A stretch of 64,000 nucleotides of DNA from Sporosarcina sp. Te-1 (GCF_017498505.1 NZ_CP071798.1:4079501-4143500); one strand, 5' to 3'; positions 50,919 to 60,586 are shown, counted from the stretch's first letter. Program-made: numbers and translations. Notes: generated by a model from the sequence alone, not told the origin.

Positions 50919-52421
50919 TTATTGTTTTGGAAAATCTTCTTTCAGCCATCTGAGCAGAGACACGATCAGCAACAGATAAAAGATATAGATCGGCACCGAG
51001 ACGACGACTGCGGAAGTCTGGATGACCCGAAGTCCGCCCACAAGGAGCAACGAAATCGACAGTGCAGCCAGGATCGTGCCCCAGACCATCCGATGCCACC
51101 TTGCCGGTTCCTGCCCATCCTGCAATTCCTTTGTAGCAGTCGCAGAAAGGATGTAAGTGGCAGAATCCAGCGATGTCGACAGGAAGATGACGGCCAGCAG
51201 GACGAAGAAAGGCAAGACGATTGAGCTCCATGGCAATGATTTTAAGATAGCAACGATTGCCGCTGGTCCACCGCTATCAGTCAAGATATCTTTCACAGAG
51301 AGGATGTCTTGCAATTGCAGGTTCATCGTATATCCGCCGAATACCATAAAGAAGATCCACCCGCCAATCGAACCCCAGAGGAGCATATGGGTGATCAATT
51401 GCCGGATCGTCCGGCCTTTGGAGATTCTGGCTACGAATAGGCCCATGAATGGAGCGGTCGCTGCAAACCATGCCCAGTAGAACACGGTCCATCCTTGTGG
51501 GAAGCCGCTTTGATTGATAGGATCGGTGTAAAAACTCATCATAAAAAAGTTTTGCACCATCATCCCAAAACTGTTGGTGAAGTAGGTCAGGATAAACAAA
51601 GTAGGTCCTGCAAGGAAGACAAAGGCTGCAATGGCCAAAGCGAGATAGACATTGATATCGCTTAAACGCCGAATGCCTTTATGAAGCCCTAAGTATGCAC
51701 TTGCTGAATAAATAATGGTGATACAGATGACGATGATCGTATCTAAAGTAATGGTTTGCTCCAATCCGAAGATGCTACCGACTACAGCAGACACCATCGG
51801 CACCCCGAGTCCAAGCGAAGTGCCCAATCCTCCGACGAGACTCCAGATGACGAGAATATCAATCAACTTACCAAGCCATCCATCCGCATATTTCCCAAGC
51901 GCTCCACTAAGCGCTACGCTCATTTTCAAGGAAGGCCGTTTTTTAATGAAATACGAGTAGGCGATTACGACCGTGGGAAATGCGTAAAGGGACCAAGCAG
52001 ACAATCCCCAGTGGAAGAGACCGTATGTCAATGCCCACTCTGCGGCTTCATTGCTTTCCGGTTCGATTCCAAAAGGAGGACCGGTAAAGTAAGAAATTGG
52101 CTCAATCATGGACCAATACATAATACTTGTTCCCATGCCCGCGGTGAACAGCATCGTTCCCCAGCTGAATGTGGAGAATTCCGGTTTCCCCTCTCCTAAT
52201 TTGATCTTTCCATACCGGCTGAACGCGAGCCAAACCAGCAGGATGAATAGACCGATCGTTAAAAATTGAAAGGCCCAGTCCATCTTGTACGTAATGGCCG
52301 TCATTAAGCCGTCCAAGTAAGGCTCTGCGGTGGCCCTGTTAATGACAAGTAAAATCGTCGCCGCCAAAATGACAACGATGGATGCCCAAAAGATAAATGG
52401 GTCGATACGAACTTTCTTCAT
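50919..52421 (-). CDS. BCCT family betaine/carnitine/choline-type transporter
   Basis: This membrane protein of 500 residues has about 12 helices and belongs to the BCCT family, which imports quaternary amines or related zwitterions. GMGTSIMYWSMIEP, TYGLFHWGLSAWSLYAFP and WAWFAATAPFMGLFVARISKGRTIRQL are family blocks; the latter is the helix 8 region, where the aromatic box residues differ from the usual W-x-W-W pattern, so the ligand may not be glycine betaine. The long osmosensing C-terminal tail of OpuD/BetP is absent, which fits a catabolic role. First gene of the four-gene operon. Confidence 0.9.
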   Translation of the reverse strand: MKKVRIDPFIFWASIVVILAATILLVINRATAEPYLDGLMTAITYKMDWAFQFLTIGLFILLVWLAFSRYGKIKLGEGKPEFSTFSWGTMLFTAGMGTSIMYWSMIEPISYFTGPPFGIEPESNEAAEWALTYGLFHWGLSAWSLYAFPTVVIAYSYFIKKRPSLKMSVALSGALGKYADGWLGKLIDILVIWSLVGGLGTSLGLGVPMVSAVVGSIFGLEQTITLDTIIVICITIIYSASAYLGLHKGIRRLSDINVYLALAIAAFVFLAGPTLFILTYFTNSFGMMVQNFFMMSFYTDPINQSGFPQGWTVFYWAWFAATAPFMGLFVARISKGRTIRQLITHMLLWGSIGGWIFFMVFGGYTMNLQLQDILSVKDILTDSGGPAAIVAILKSLPWSSIVLPFFVLLAVIFLSTSLDSATYILSATATKELQDGQEPARWHRMVWGTILAALSISLLLVGGLRVIQTSAVVVSVPIYIFYLLLIVSLLRWLKEDFPKQ

Positions 52422-52530
52422 GCTTCCACCCCTGTTGTTTACAGATTTTTCAATGTCTTGGTAGCGTTTTCAAAATTCAATGGTAGTTTACCCATCTTAA
52501 AAACAAAACCGTAATTGAATTGGTATGATT

Positions 52531-52556
52531 TTGATTGCTAAATACCCGGCAATCAA
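52531..52556. promoter_or_regulatory. Inverted repeat between BCCT operon and regulator gene
   Basis: TTGATTGC and GCAATCAA are perfect arms around a 10-bp spacer. It lies midway between the divergent starts. Confidence 0.45.
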
Positions 52557-52566
52557 ACATAATAAC

Positions 52567-52580
52567 ATAATCATGATTAT
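52567..52580. promoter_or_regulatory. 14-bp palindrome between BCCT operon and regulator gene
   Basis: ATAATCATGATTAT is a perfect palindrome 10 bp from the previous repeat. It is AT-rich, so chance cannot be excluded, but the place fits an operator for the divergent TetR-type regulator. Confidence 0.45.
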
Positions 52581-52713
52581 TTATTAATACCGATTATTCT
52601 ATCACAGCGAATTTCCGAGAACAATGATAAAACTTAATTTTCGGCAAGCAAATATTGTATACTGTGTAATATTGCAAGGTATTCGATTAACGATCAGTGT
52701 GGGGTGTTTGAAG

Positions 52714-53355
52714 TTGAGCAATAAGAAAATCCAGATGAGCAGGATGTGGAAATACTTTATAGAAGCAACCGTAGAGGTGATCGAGGAAGAGGGCATCAAT
52801 CAAGTAACCATACGGAAAATCGCGGATCGGGCGGGCTACAATAGTGCTACCATCTATAATTATTTTGACGAAATCTCGCATCTCGTCTTCTTCGCATCGA
52901 TGAAGCTGCTGAAAGGATATGTTGAGGATGTAGCGCAGTATATCAATAGGGGAGAAACCTCTTTGGAAAAGTATTTGTTGGCATGGGAGTGTTTCTGCAA
53001 GCATTCGTTCCAACAACCGGAAATTTTCCATGCTGTATTCATCATGGATTTGGGAGATCAGCCCGAGAAGATGCTCGAATACTATTATGAGATGTACCCT
53101 GCGGATTTGATTAATATTCCGGAGGAGTTGCAGCCCATTCTGTTTGAGCGGAGCATGACAAAAAGGGGAAAATCGCTGCTTAGCCTGGCGGCGAAGGAAG
53201 GGCAGCTGGAAGAAGAGCGAGTCGATGATATTAATGAAATGACGATATTGGTTTGGCAAGGCATGTTGACGAATATTTTAAACAATCGATTGGATTACAG
53301 TTTGGAAGATGCGGAAAGCAAGACGATGAAATACATTCGCCATATTGTCAACTAA
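52714..53355 (+). CDS. TetR/AcrR family transcriptional regulator
   Basis: The regulator of about 213 residues has an N-terminal TetR helix-turn-helix (EATVEVIEEEGINQVTIRKIADRAGYNSATIYNYFDEISHL in pieces, about 20-60) and a helical ligand-binding domain. The frame is open from 52624, but TTG at 52714 follows a G-rich GGGGTG and gives the usual short leader; ATG at 52735 is another option. It is divergent from the BCCT/CocE/M24 operon and is the best candidate for its ligand-responsive repressor. Confidence 0.85.
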   Translation: MSNKKIQMSRMWKYFIEATVEVIEEEGINQVTIRKIADRAGYNSATIYNYFDEISHLVFFASMKLLKGYVEDVAQYINRGETSLEKYLLAWECFCKHSFQQPEIFHAVFIMDLGDQPEKMLEYYYEMYPADLINIPEELQPILFERSMTKRGKSLLSLAAKEGQLEEERVDDINEMTILVWQGMLTNILNNRLDYSLEDAESKTMKYIRHIVN

Positions 53356-53455
53356 CTGGAACGTCGGTAAGCTATAATAGAAAAGCATAGTCAGAGACAG
53401 GCTATGCTTTTTCGCATGCTGCCGGTTGCAAGAATTGAAAGATTGTTGAAATCTA

Positions 53456-53484
53456 TTGTTATATTTAAACTTTTCTTATATAAT
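53456..53484 (+). promoter_or_regulatory. SigA promoter of the acyl-CoA ligase gene
   Basis: TTGTTA (53456-53461), a 17-bp spacer and TATAAT (53479-53484). Confidence 0.75.
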
Positions 53485-53499
53485 AATAGAAGGTGTAAA

Positions 53500-53517
53500 T
53501 GAATGAATGCTCATTCA
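53500..53517 (+). promoter_or_regulatory. FadR operator of the acyl-CoA ligase gene
   Basis: TGAATGAATGCTCATTCA matches the Bacillus FadR consensus TGAATGANTANTCATTCA at all specified positions but one. It begins about 9 nt after the predicted start of transcription, a classic repression site. Confidence 0.8.
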
Positions 53518-53540
53518 AAATGTACAAAGGGGGAGTAACG

Positions 53541-55106
53541 TTGAATTTAGTTTCACGTGTTTACGAGACGGCAAAATGGCAACCGGACAAGACTGCGTAT
53601 CACTTCATGGGGAAAGATACTTCATATGCCGACTTTGACCAGTCTGTATCGATGTTTGCATCCGCTCTTCAAAACTTGGGGATTCAAGAGGGAGATCATG
53701 TTGCGTTCTTATTAGGAAATACACCGCATTTCCTTATCTCGTTGTATGCGACCATGCGTATTGGGGCAACCGCTATTCCGGTGAACCCGATCTATTCGCC
53801 AGATGAGATTTCATATATTTTACATAACAGCGACGCAAAAGCGGTCGTTGCGCTCGATGCCTTGATTCCTCTTATAGAAAAAGCGGCAGGCGCTTTCCCG
53901 TCCATTGGCCATTACATTATATGCGAGACGAGCCCCGAGGCAGGAGAAAAATTGGCGGCGCTGCCGGAGACACTGAAAACGAAAGTGCTCCTGTTTTCAC
54001 AAGTGATTACGACAGGAAGACCTGATTTCCAGCCCGTTCCCGTCGATGAAAATGAAACCGCTGTCATCCTCTATACATCCGGAACGACGGGGCATCCGAA
54101 AGGAGCCATGCTGACCCATAAAAATCTCTATTCTAACGCACGTGATGTGGGGGATTATCTTGGCTTCTCGGAATCAGACCGTGTAGTGGCGACCTTACCG
54201 GTATTCCATGTGTTTGCTCTAACGGTCGTCGTCAATGCTCCCTTGCTGAAAGGGGCAACAGTATTGTTGATACCGCGTTTCAGTCCGCAGGATGTCTTTG
54301 CCACCATTCGGAAAGAACAGGCGACCGTTTTCGCAGGTGTCCCGACAATGTTCAACTTTCTCTATCAATATCCAGAAGGGAATCCCGAGGACTTCCAAAC
54401 GATCCGATTAGCCATTTCAGGAGGCTCCTCCCTGCCGGTCGCTTTGCTCCACAACTTTGAGGACAAGTTTAACGTTCGTGTCTCGGAGGGCTATGGACTT
54501 TCGGAAGCATCGCCTGTTACGTGCTTCAACCCACTCGACTGTGACCGGGTACCAGGTTCTATCGGCACAAACATTATCAACGTGGAAAACAAAGTCGTGG
54601 ATGAGTTTGGCGATGAGGTACCTCGGGGGCAAGTAGGCGAATTGATTGTCAAGGGACCGAATGTGATGAAAGGCTACTATAAGATGCCTGAGGAGACGGC
54701 GGCCGCCATCCGCAATGGCTGGTTATATACAGGGGATTTGGCGAAGCAGGACGAGGACGGTTATTTTTATATCGTTGATCGAAAAAAGGATATGATCATT
54801 GTCGGGGGGTACAACGTGTACCCACGGGAAGTAGAGGAAGTGCTCTTCGCACATCCCGCCATCGTAGAAGCGGCGGTGATTGGTGTGCCGGACCAAGATT
54901 TTGGGGAAGCGGTTCATGCGTTCGTCGTTCTGAAGAATGATGCATCGTTGACAGAAGAACAGGTGAGAGACTACTGTGCAGGAAAACTCGCCAAATATAA
55001 AATACCTGAACAAATGGAATTTCTGGATGAATTGCCGAAGAATACGACGGGGAAGATTCTCCGGCGTTCGTTGAAAACACATATAGGGGTGAAAAGCCCA
55101 CGATAA
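53541..55106 (+). CDS. lcfA: Long-chain fatty acid-CoA ligase
   Basis: The 521-residue AMP-forming ligase activates fatty acids with ATP and CoA for beta-oxidation. The AMP-binding motif YTSGTTGHPKGAMLTHKN, the YGLSEASP block, YTGDLAKQDEDGYFYIVDRKKDMI, and the C-terminal catalytic Lys in KNTTGKILRRSLK are all present. The frame is open from 53499, but that ATG lies inside the FadR operator; TTG at 53541 is 7 nt behind AAAGGGGG and is the real start. Control by FadR fits lcfA of B. subtilis. Monocistronic here: a terminator follows, and other fad genes are not in the window. Confidence 0.93.
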   Translation: MNLVSRVYETAKWQPDKTAYHFMGKDTSYADFDQSVSMFASALQNLGIQEGDHVAFLLGNTPHFLISLYATMRIGATAIPVNPIYSPDEISYILHNSDAKAVVALDALIPLIEKAAGAFPSIGHYIICETSPEAGEKLAALPETLKTKVLLFSQVITTGRPDFQPVPVDENETAVILYTSGTTGHPKGAMLTHKNLYSNARDVGDYLGFSESDRVVATLPVFHVFALTVVVNAPLLKGATVLLIPRFSPQDVFATIRKEQATVFAGVPTMFNFLYQYPEGNPEDFQTIRLAISGGSSLPVALLHNFEDKFNVRVSEGYGLSEASPVTCFNPLDCDRVPGSIGTNIINVENKVVDEFGDEVPRGQVGELIVKGPNVMKGYYKMPEETAAAIRNGWLYTGDLAKQDEDGYFYIVDRKKDMIIVGGYNVYPREVEEVLFAHPAIVEAAVIGVPDQDFGEAVHAFVVLKNDASLTEEQVRDYCAGKLAKYKIPEQMEFLDELPKNTTGKILRRSLKTHIGVKSPR

Positions 55107-55118
55107 CGTATTTCCAAA

Positions 55119-55158
55119 AACCTCTCCTGATTGGATGACCAATCGGGGAGGTTTTTTT
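55119..55158 (+). terminator. Terminator of lcfA
   Basis: AACCTCTCCTGATTGG pairs with CCAATCGGGGAGGTT, then TTTTTT. Confidence 0.92.
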
Positions 55159-55207
55159 AGTCCATGGCCTTATCCAAGCGAATGAACGATTTACCCAATA
55201 TTACTAT

Positions 55208-55234
55208 TTAATCCTTGTCGGTTTTTGACGATAC
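55208..55234 (+). promoter_or_regulatory. Candidate SigD promoter of chemoreceptor gene
   Basis: TTAA, exactly 15 bp, then GACGATAC. The SigD (flagellar) consensus is TAAA-N15-GCCGATAT, so 9 of 12 bases match with correct spacing, 45 bp before the start codon of a chemotaxis gene. Confidence 0.5.
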
Positions 55235-55278
55235 ATATAGAAAAGAATACTAAGACACTATTGGCAGGGGGAACGCTT

Positions 55279-56982
55279 ATGCGTTGGACGGTTCGGAAGA
55301 AATTGAGTGCCATTTTCACATTGATGATTGTATTGATCAGCGCGATGAGTGTGGCGGGTATAGTTAGTACTTACAAATTGAGTGAAAATACGGACACGAT
55401 CAATAAACGTGAAATACCGAAAATCGACCGTATCAACCGGCTTGAAAAAGGGACACAAAATATTTTGGGCCTGACCCAGCGACATATTTTGTCAAAGGAT
55501 AATGATTTCGAAAAGAGGTACGAGCAGCAGATCGCAGAAGAGAAAGACAATGTGGAGGGAGCTTTCGATTCGTATGACATGCTGCTGGATACCCAACATG
55601 AACAAGACCTTTTGAGCGAAGTAGAAACAGAATGGAAATCGTACATTGCCCAAATTGACGAGATATTGGCAAAGAGTGCGGGTGGTCAAGATGAGGAAGC
55701 GACGAGCAGCTCTTATGAGGCAATCGTTTCATCGAATACCATGCAGGAAAAACTTCAAGAACTAAGCAAGTTGCATCATGAGGAGTTGGGACTCATTGAG
55801 CAGGAGGGAGAAATGCTTTACCGTTCTGTGTTAATTATCTTATCCGTAAGCACCGCCATCGCCATTTTGATTGCCATCCTTGGCATCCGCTATTTGATCC
55901 GGACAATCCAGCGTCCCATTGTCCAGTTGTCTTCATCGTTCAAGAAAATGGCGACAGGTGATTTGACTGTCCAGCCGATTGAAGTAAAGACGAACGATGA
56001 AATCAGCGAACTGGCAGGCGATTTCAATTACATGGCGAATCACTTGCGTGAGATGATGACGGATTTGAATGAACATGTCGATACGCTCGCGTCGACATCC
56101 ACTCAATTTGCGACAAGTGCAGACGAATCGTCCAGAGCCTCCGAACAAATCACGAATGCGATTATCGAAGTGTCTGAGGGTGCGTCCGTCCAACTGGAAA
56201 GCGCAAAGTCAAGCAGCAGTATTGTGGAGGAGATGGCAGAGCAGATCCACCAAACCGTCGGATCGATCGAGCATGTTTCCGCATTGGCCCAAAACACATC
56301 CGAGCTGACGAAAGAAGGCGTGGCTGTGATGAAGTCCACGGTGCAAAAAATGGACGATATCAGGCAGTCTACAGACAAGACATCCACTGTCGTCAATTCA
56401 TTGCATACTAAGTCTTCCGAAATCGGCAGCATTGTTTCTATTATTACAGGCATCGCGGAACAAACCAATTTGCTGGCGCTCAATGCTTCCATTGAAGCGG
56501 CACGGGCCGGAGAACACGGTAAAGGATTTGCGGTTGTGGCAGGAGAAGTCGGCGAATTGGCTGCCCAATCCGGCAATGCGGCAGCGGATATCCGCAAACT
56601 CATTGAGGAAATTCAGCAAGAGGTCGGCGGGGCCATTACTGCGATGGAAACGTCAAAAACCTTTGTCGGGGAAGGGCTGGCGATGGTCAATCAAACCGGC
56701 AGCTACTTCCATGATATTGAAACCCATGTACGGGAAGTAACGGAACAAGCTGTCGAAATCGCGGCTATCAGCCAAGAGGTCAACCATAGCACAGAGCGCA
56801 TGAAGCAACTCGTTGAAGAGGTGGCGAGCATGTCGGAGAGAACAGATTTAAGCGCTCAGGACATCGTCGCGGCTTCCGAGGAACAAAGTGCCACAATGCA
56901 AGAAATCTCTGCTTCTTCCACCGTCCTCAGTTCAATGGCGGATCAGTTGAAAGAGATGACATCCCAATTCAAATTACAATAA
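55279..56982 (+). CDS. Methyl-accepting chemotaxis protein
   Basis: The 567-residue receptor has TM1 (about 11-33), a four-helix-bundle extracellular sensor (about 34-185, 4HB_MCP type, rich in Glu), TM2 (about 186-208), HAMP (about 210-262) and a long cytoplasmic signalling domain with the hairpin tip [40 protein letters not shown]. It lacks a C-terminal CheR-docking pentapeptide. ATG at 55279 follows AGGGGG. Ligand unknown. Confidence 0.93.
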   Translation: MRWTVRKKLSAIFTLMIVLISAMSVAGIVSTYKLSENTDTINKREIPKIDRINRLEKGTQNILGLTQRHILSKDNDFEKRYEQQIAEEKDNVEGAFDSYDMLLDTQHEQDLLSEVETEWKSYIAQIDEILAKSAGGQDEEATSSSYEAIVSSNTMQEKLQELSKLHHEELGLIEQEGEMLYRSVLIILSVSTAIAILIAILGIRYLIRTIQRPIVQLSSSFKKMATGDLTVQPIEVKTNDEISELAGDFNYMANHLREMMTDLNEHVDTLASTSTQFATSADESSRASEQITNAIIEVSEGASVQLESAKSSSSIVEEMAEQIHQTVGSIEHVSALAQNTSELTKEGVAVMKSTVQKMDDIRQSTDKTSTVVNSLHTKSSEIGSIVSIITGIAEQTNLLALNASIEAARAGEHGKGFAVVAGEVGELAAQSGNAAADIRKLIEEIQQEVGGAITAMETSKTFVGEGLAMVNQTGSYFHDIETHVREVTEQAVEIAAISQEVNHSTERMKQLVEEVASMSERTDLSAQDIVAASEEQSATMQEISASSTVLSSMADQLKEMTSQFKLQ

Positions 56983-56987
56983 ATGAC

Positions 56988-57021
56988 AAGCGCCGGTTCC
57001 CAATTGGGGCCGGCGCTTCTT
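56988..57021 (+). terminator. Terminator of the chemoreceptor gene
   Basis: AAGCGCCGG pairs with CCGGCGCTT, followed by CTTGC; weak T-tail. Confidence 0.7.
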
Positions 57022-57051
57022 GCTGGTACAGAACCAGCCATTTCACTAAGA

Positions 57052-57933
57052 TCACCCTAAATAATATTGGGAAATATGCTGCATAAATTCTTCTTCCAAC
57101 TCGCCTTTTCGTTTCCATACTGCATACGTCGAGACTTTCGGCAACTCGAAAAGCGAAAAGTGAGGCTGCATAAGACGGCCCTCGATCAATTCCCTTCGAA
57201 CGATGGAAAGAGGGAGAAATGACACGCCCAGCCCTTCTTGGATGAAACGCTTTGCGATATGGGCTTGGGTCACTTTCATCGTTCGGATTCCGGGAACGTT
57301 TTCTTTTAGTTGGGGCAAAAGTTCATTCCAAAAGACAGGGTGGTGCCCGACAAGAAGATAGTTCATTTTCAAAACCTCTACTACGTCAATAGGGGGACCG
57401 CTTTCCTCGTCGTAGCTATCCACAGGCATGACAAAAACAACTGGGTCCTCGTAAATTCGTTTGGTTTCCACGTTTCTCCCCGCAGCCTTCAACGCTGAGA
57501 TCCCGAGGTGGACGTCCCCACTGTCCACAAGGCCTTCAATCGCCTCCGATTCCTCAACCTGTATTGATAATTCCACATCTGGATGCTTCCTTTGGAACGT
57601 TCGCAGGAAGTACGGGAGCATGGTTTCGGCCATCAGCGGGGAGATGGCGATTGACCATGTCCTTCGATATCCTTGAGCAAAGGAGTGCATGCTTTCAATT
57701 GTAGACTCCATATCCTGTATCAACTGCACAGCATGGACGTAAAACAGTTTTCCTGCGTCCGTTAGGGTCACTCGATTTTTCAGCCGATCGAACAACTGGA
57801 GACCAAGATGCTCCTCTAACAATCGAATATGTACGGTGACACTGGGCTGAGACAGCGAAAGCCGCTCCGATGCCTTCCTGAAATTAAGCTCTTCAGTTGC
57901 CGCAATAAATGTTGTAAGCCATTGGTAATCCAA
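57052..57933 (-). CDS. citR: LysR-family regulator CitR
   Basis: The 293-residue regulator has an N-terminal winged helix (FIAATEELNFRKASERLSLSQPSVTVHIRLLEEHLGLQLF in pieces, residues about 5-55) and a LysR substrate-binding domain. It is divergent from a minor-type citrate synthase gene, exactly as citR-citA in B. subtilis, where CitR represses citA. The start is TTG at 57933, 5 nt after GAGGTG. An inverted repeat in the shared gap is its likely binding site. Confidence 0.87.
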   Translation of the reverse strand: MDYQWLTTFIAATEELNFRKASERLSLSQPSVTVHIRLLEEHLGLQLFDRLKNRVTLTDAGKLFYVHAVQLIQDMESTIESMHSFAQGYRRTWSIAISPLMAETMLPYFLRTFQRKHPDVELSIQVEESEAIEGLVDSGDVHLGISALKAAGRNVETKRIYEDPVVFVMPVDSYDEESGPPIDVVEVLKMNYLLVGHHPVFWNELLPQLKENVPGIRTMKVTQAHIAKRFIQEGLGVSFLPLSIVRRELIEGRLMQPHFSLFELPKVSTYAVWKRKGELEEEFMQHISQYYLG

Positions 57934-57973
57934 ACTGTCACCTCTTTAGTTATTTTAATCGAGTCGATAAAAA

Positions 57974-57994
57974 ACATTTAATTTATATAAATGT
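57974..57994. promoter_or_regulatory. Inverted repeat in the citR-citA gap, candidate LysR site
   Basis: ACATTTA and TAAATGT are perfect 7-bp arms separated by 7 bp, between the divergent start codons; it includes the T-N11-A core expected of LysR-type sites. Confidence 0.55.
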
Positions 57995-58030
57995 AACCCG
58001 AACTTATACTAATGAAAAGGAGGAATGATC

Positions 58031-59116
58031 ATGTTTCAAAAAGGGTTGAAAGATATAGTAGCAGTGCAAACGAAAATTGCATCGGTCGACGGGGATAGAG
58101 GAGAATTACGGTACCGCGGAAAACTCGTAGGCGAATTGGTAGGCCAATATTCCTTTGAACAACTAGCTTATTATATATGGCATGGCACCATGCCGGATGC
58201 AGGCCAACTCGGACAGCTGCACGAAAAATTAATCGAGGGCAGACATTTACCCCCGCATGTAGAGGCAATTCTTGATGCCTTTCCGGCACAAACTCCGTTG
58301 ATGGATGTCATGCGAACTGCCATTTCTGCATACGTTCATCCGGAGTTTAAACAACTCCCGCTTGAACAGCAATCGATCACACTGACAGCGGCATTGCCTG
58401 TTATCATTGCGCGTCATTATCGAAAAATGCATGCTCTTTCAATTATCGGGCCGAACCTGGAACTTTCGCATACCGCAAACTATTTATGGATGCTGACAGG
58501 AGAAGAACCGAAGCATGTCCATGTCCAAGCGCTTGAAACCTATTTACAGCTAACAATGGAACATGGAATGAACGCATCCACATTCGCAGGCCGGGTAACA
58601 ATTTCAACGGAATCCGATGTAACCGCCGCCATCACATCTGCGTTAGGTGCCATGAAAGGTCCCTTGCATGGCGGTGCTCCGTCAGCAGTCATCGAATTAT
58701 TGGAAGAGATCGGTTCGGAAAATAATATTCGTTTGGTTGTGGAAGGAAAATTACAAAAAGGCGAGAGGCTTATGGGCTTTGGCCATCGTGTCTATAAAAC
58801 GGAAGATCCTCGATCCATTTTATTGCGAAACACTTGTTTACAGCTTGAGGGAAAAGATGCATGGCTCGATCTTGCCACGAAGGCGGAAAAAGAAATCATC
58901 GATTTGCTGGAGACATACAAACCGGGCCGTAAGCTGTATACGAATGTCGAGTACTATGCAGCCGCCATCATGCGGGCCATCAACTTCCCGCCGGAATTGT
59001 TCACACCAACGTTCAGTGCTGCGCGCATTGTCGGCTGGACAGCCCATGCAATGGAACAACTGAGCGATAATACCATTTTCCGTCCGCAATCCGTCTATGT
59101 AGGAGAATACAAATAA
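58031..59116 (+). CDS. citA: Citrate synthase (CitA type)
   Basis: The 361-residue enzyme condenses oxaloacetate and acetyl-CoA. Catalytic His residues are seen in MKGPLHGGAPSAV and MGFGHRVYKTEDPR; the N-terminus (KGLKDIVAVQTKIASVDGDRGELRYRG) is that of the short Gram-positive form. The start at 58031 lies 7 nt after AGGAGG; the ATG at 58025 is too close. Synteny with citR identifies it as the minor CitA-type enzyme rather than CitZ, which usually sits with icd and mdh. Confidence 0.93.
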   Translation: MFQKGLKDIVAVQTKIASVDGDRGELRYRGKLVGELVGQYSFEQLAYYIWHGTMPDAGQLGQLHEKLIEGRHLPPHVEAILDAFPAQTPLMDVMRTAISAYVHPEFKQLPLEQQSITLTAALPVIIARHYRKMHALSIIGPNLELSHTANYLWMLTGEEPKHVHVQALETYLQLTMEHGMNASTFAGRVTISTESDVTAAITSALGAMKGPLHGGAPSAVIELLEEIGSENNIRLVVEGKLQKGERLMGFGHRVYKTEDPRSILLRNTCLQLEGKDAWLDLATKAEKEIIDLLETYKPGRKLYTNVEYYAAAIMRAINFPPELFTPTFSAARIVGWTAHAMEQLSDNTIFRPQSVYVGEYK

Positions 59117-59160
59117 AAGATAGCCAGGCATTCCGTACCAATGCCTGGCTATCTTTTTTT
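59115..59160. terminator. Bidirectional terminator between citA and nhaC-type gene
   Basis: AAAAGATAGCCAGGCATT pairs perfectly with AATGCCTGGCTATCTTTT, continued by T on the right. Confidence 0.95.
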
Positions 59161-60586
59161 ATAAATAAAAACCAAGTGCTACATAAATAAGCAGCCCGAT
59201 GAGTCCAACTAAGAGACAATATGGGATTTGCGTCCGTACGTGGTCGATATGGTCCACCGCTGCTCCTGTCGATGCCAAAATGGTCGTGTCGGAGAGTGGA
59301 GAACAATGGTCTCCGAACACCCCACCGCCAGCAACCGCCGCAATCGTTGCAAGGACGAGTGTCGTAATATCTCCGCCTGCAAATCCAATCGCAACAGGTA
59401 CTGCAATCGGAATCATAATTCCATACGTCCCCCAAGAGGAGCCGGTGGAAAATGAAATAAGAGATGCCAAAATAAAAGTCAAAGCAGGAAGCAAGCTGGG
59501 ACTTAGCCAGGATTCCGTGGCACCGATCAAATACTCAGCTGTTCCCATTTGTTCACTCAGCGTGTTAATCGTATACGCAAAAATCAAGATCATAACAGCC
59601 GGCATGATTCCTTTAATCCCATTAATGGCGGTATCCATAATATCAGTAGTCGGGATTCCTTGAAGCCGCATAGCTATACCAAGAACGATAATGGCCGCAA
59701 GAAACGCCTCCATCGTTTTCGTTGTTCCCATGATAAAATACGTCCCCATTGCAATCGAAATGATCACGACGACAGGCAGGAGGAAATTCACCCAAACACT
59801 CAACACCCGATCTTCATAGTAAGGTTTAATATTAGTCAATTCTTTTGATACCAGGGGAGATGAACCGTCACGAATCACCTTGCCTTCCTTCGCTGCCCGC
59901 TCCTCGGCTTTTCGCATCGGGCCGAAATCCTTCACCCATCCCATGGCAATCAAACCGACGAGCAAAATAGAAAAAATCGCATAAAAATTGAAGGGAATCG
60001 ATTTTGTAAAAATAGCCATCGCATCGACTTCACTATCAATGGGGCCCATGCCCATCAACAGTCCCGCAATAAACACCGCCCACCCGGTAAATGGCACGAT
60101 AACAGCCATGGGGGCGGATGTCGAATCACATATGTAAGAAAGTTTTTCACGTGAAATCCGAACCCTGTCGGTAATCTTCCGCATCGTCGTTCCAACGAAC
60201 ACCGGACTGAACGAATCGCTGAAGAACACGAACATGCCCATAAACCAAGCACTCACTTCCACTTTTCGCTTTGATAATTTCCTTCGTTCCGCAATCGACG
60301 CAAAACTCTCTATGGCGCCGGTTCGTTGAAAGAAGGCAATCAAAACCCCGATGAACAATTCAAGCAGGAAGATCCACGCAAAATCTTCATTTCCTAAAGA
60401 CTCTTTCATTAAATCTGGAAAGCCAAGAAGACCGCCGCCATTTAAAAAGACGCCTATCATACAGGCGACCGCAAGGGATAAAATCGTATTACGTGTAATA
60501 AAAGCGAGAGCCACCGCTATAAACGGCGGTATGATCGATAAAAACCCCAAATCAGTTGCCACATCCTTTATGAATTCATCTAGCAA
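59159..60586 (-). CDS. NhaC-type Na+/H+ antiporter family protein
   Basis: This membrane protein of about 475 residues has 11-12 helices and the NhaC family pattern (FVFFSDSFSPVFVGTTMRKITDRVRISREKLSYICDSTSAPMAVIVPFTGWA in pieces, SFSTGSSWGTYGIMIPIAV, AAVAGGGVFGDHCSPLSDTTILAS). It exchanges Na+ for protons or a substrate such as lactate/malate for H+ or Na+. The 5' end is uncertain: the frame is open to 60739 but has no internal ATG before the first helix, and that far end overlaps the divergent peptidase gene. I used TTG at 60586; GTG at 60562 or TTG at 60550 are also possible. Confidence 0.8.
   Translation of the reverse strand: MLDEFIKDVATDLGFLSIIPPFIAVALAFITRNTILSLAVACMIGVFLNGGGLLGFPDLMKESLGNEDFAWIFLLELFIGVLIAFFQRTGAIESFASIAERRKLSKRKVEVSAWFMGMFVFFSDSFSPVFVGTTMRKITDRVRISREKLSYICDSTSAPMAVIVPFTGWAVFIAGLLMGMGPIDSEVDAMAIFTKSIPFNFYAIFSILLVGLIAMGWVKDFGPMRKAEERAAKEGKVIRDGSSPLVSKELTNIKPYYEDRVLSVWVNFLLPVVVIISIAMGTYFIMGTTKTMEAFLAAIIVLGIAMRLQGIPTTDIMDTAINGIKGIMPAVMILIFAYTINTLSEQMGTAEYLIGATESWLSPSLLPALTFILASLISFSTGSSWGTYGIMIPIAVPVAIGFAGGDITTLVLATIAAVAGGGVFGDHCSPLSDTTILASTGAAVDHIDHVRTQIPYCLLVGLIGLLIYVALGFYL

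Noticed and set aside
53499..53540. ATG start of the acyl-CoA ligase at 53499
   Set aside because: It lies in the FadR operator and has no RBS; TTG at 53541 is preceded by AAAGGGGG.
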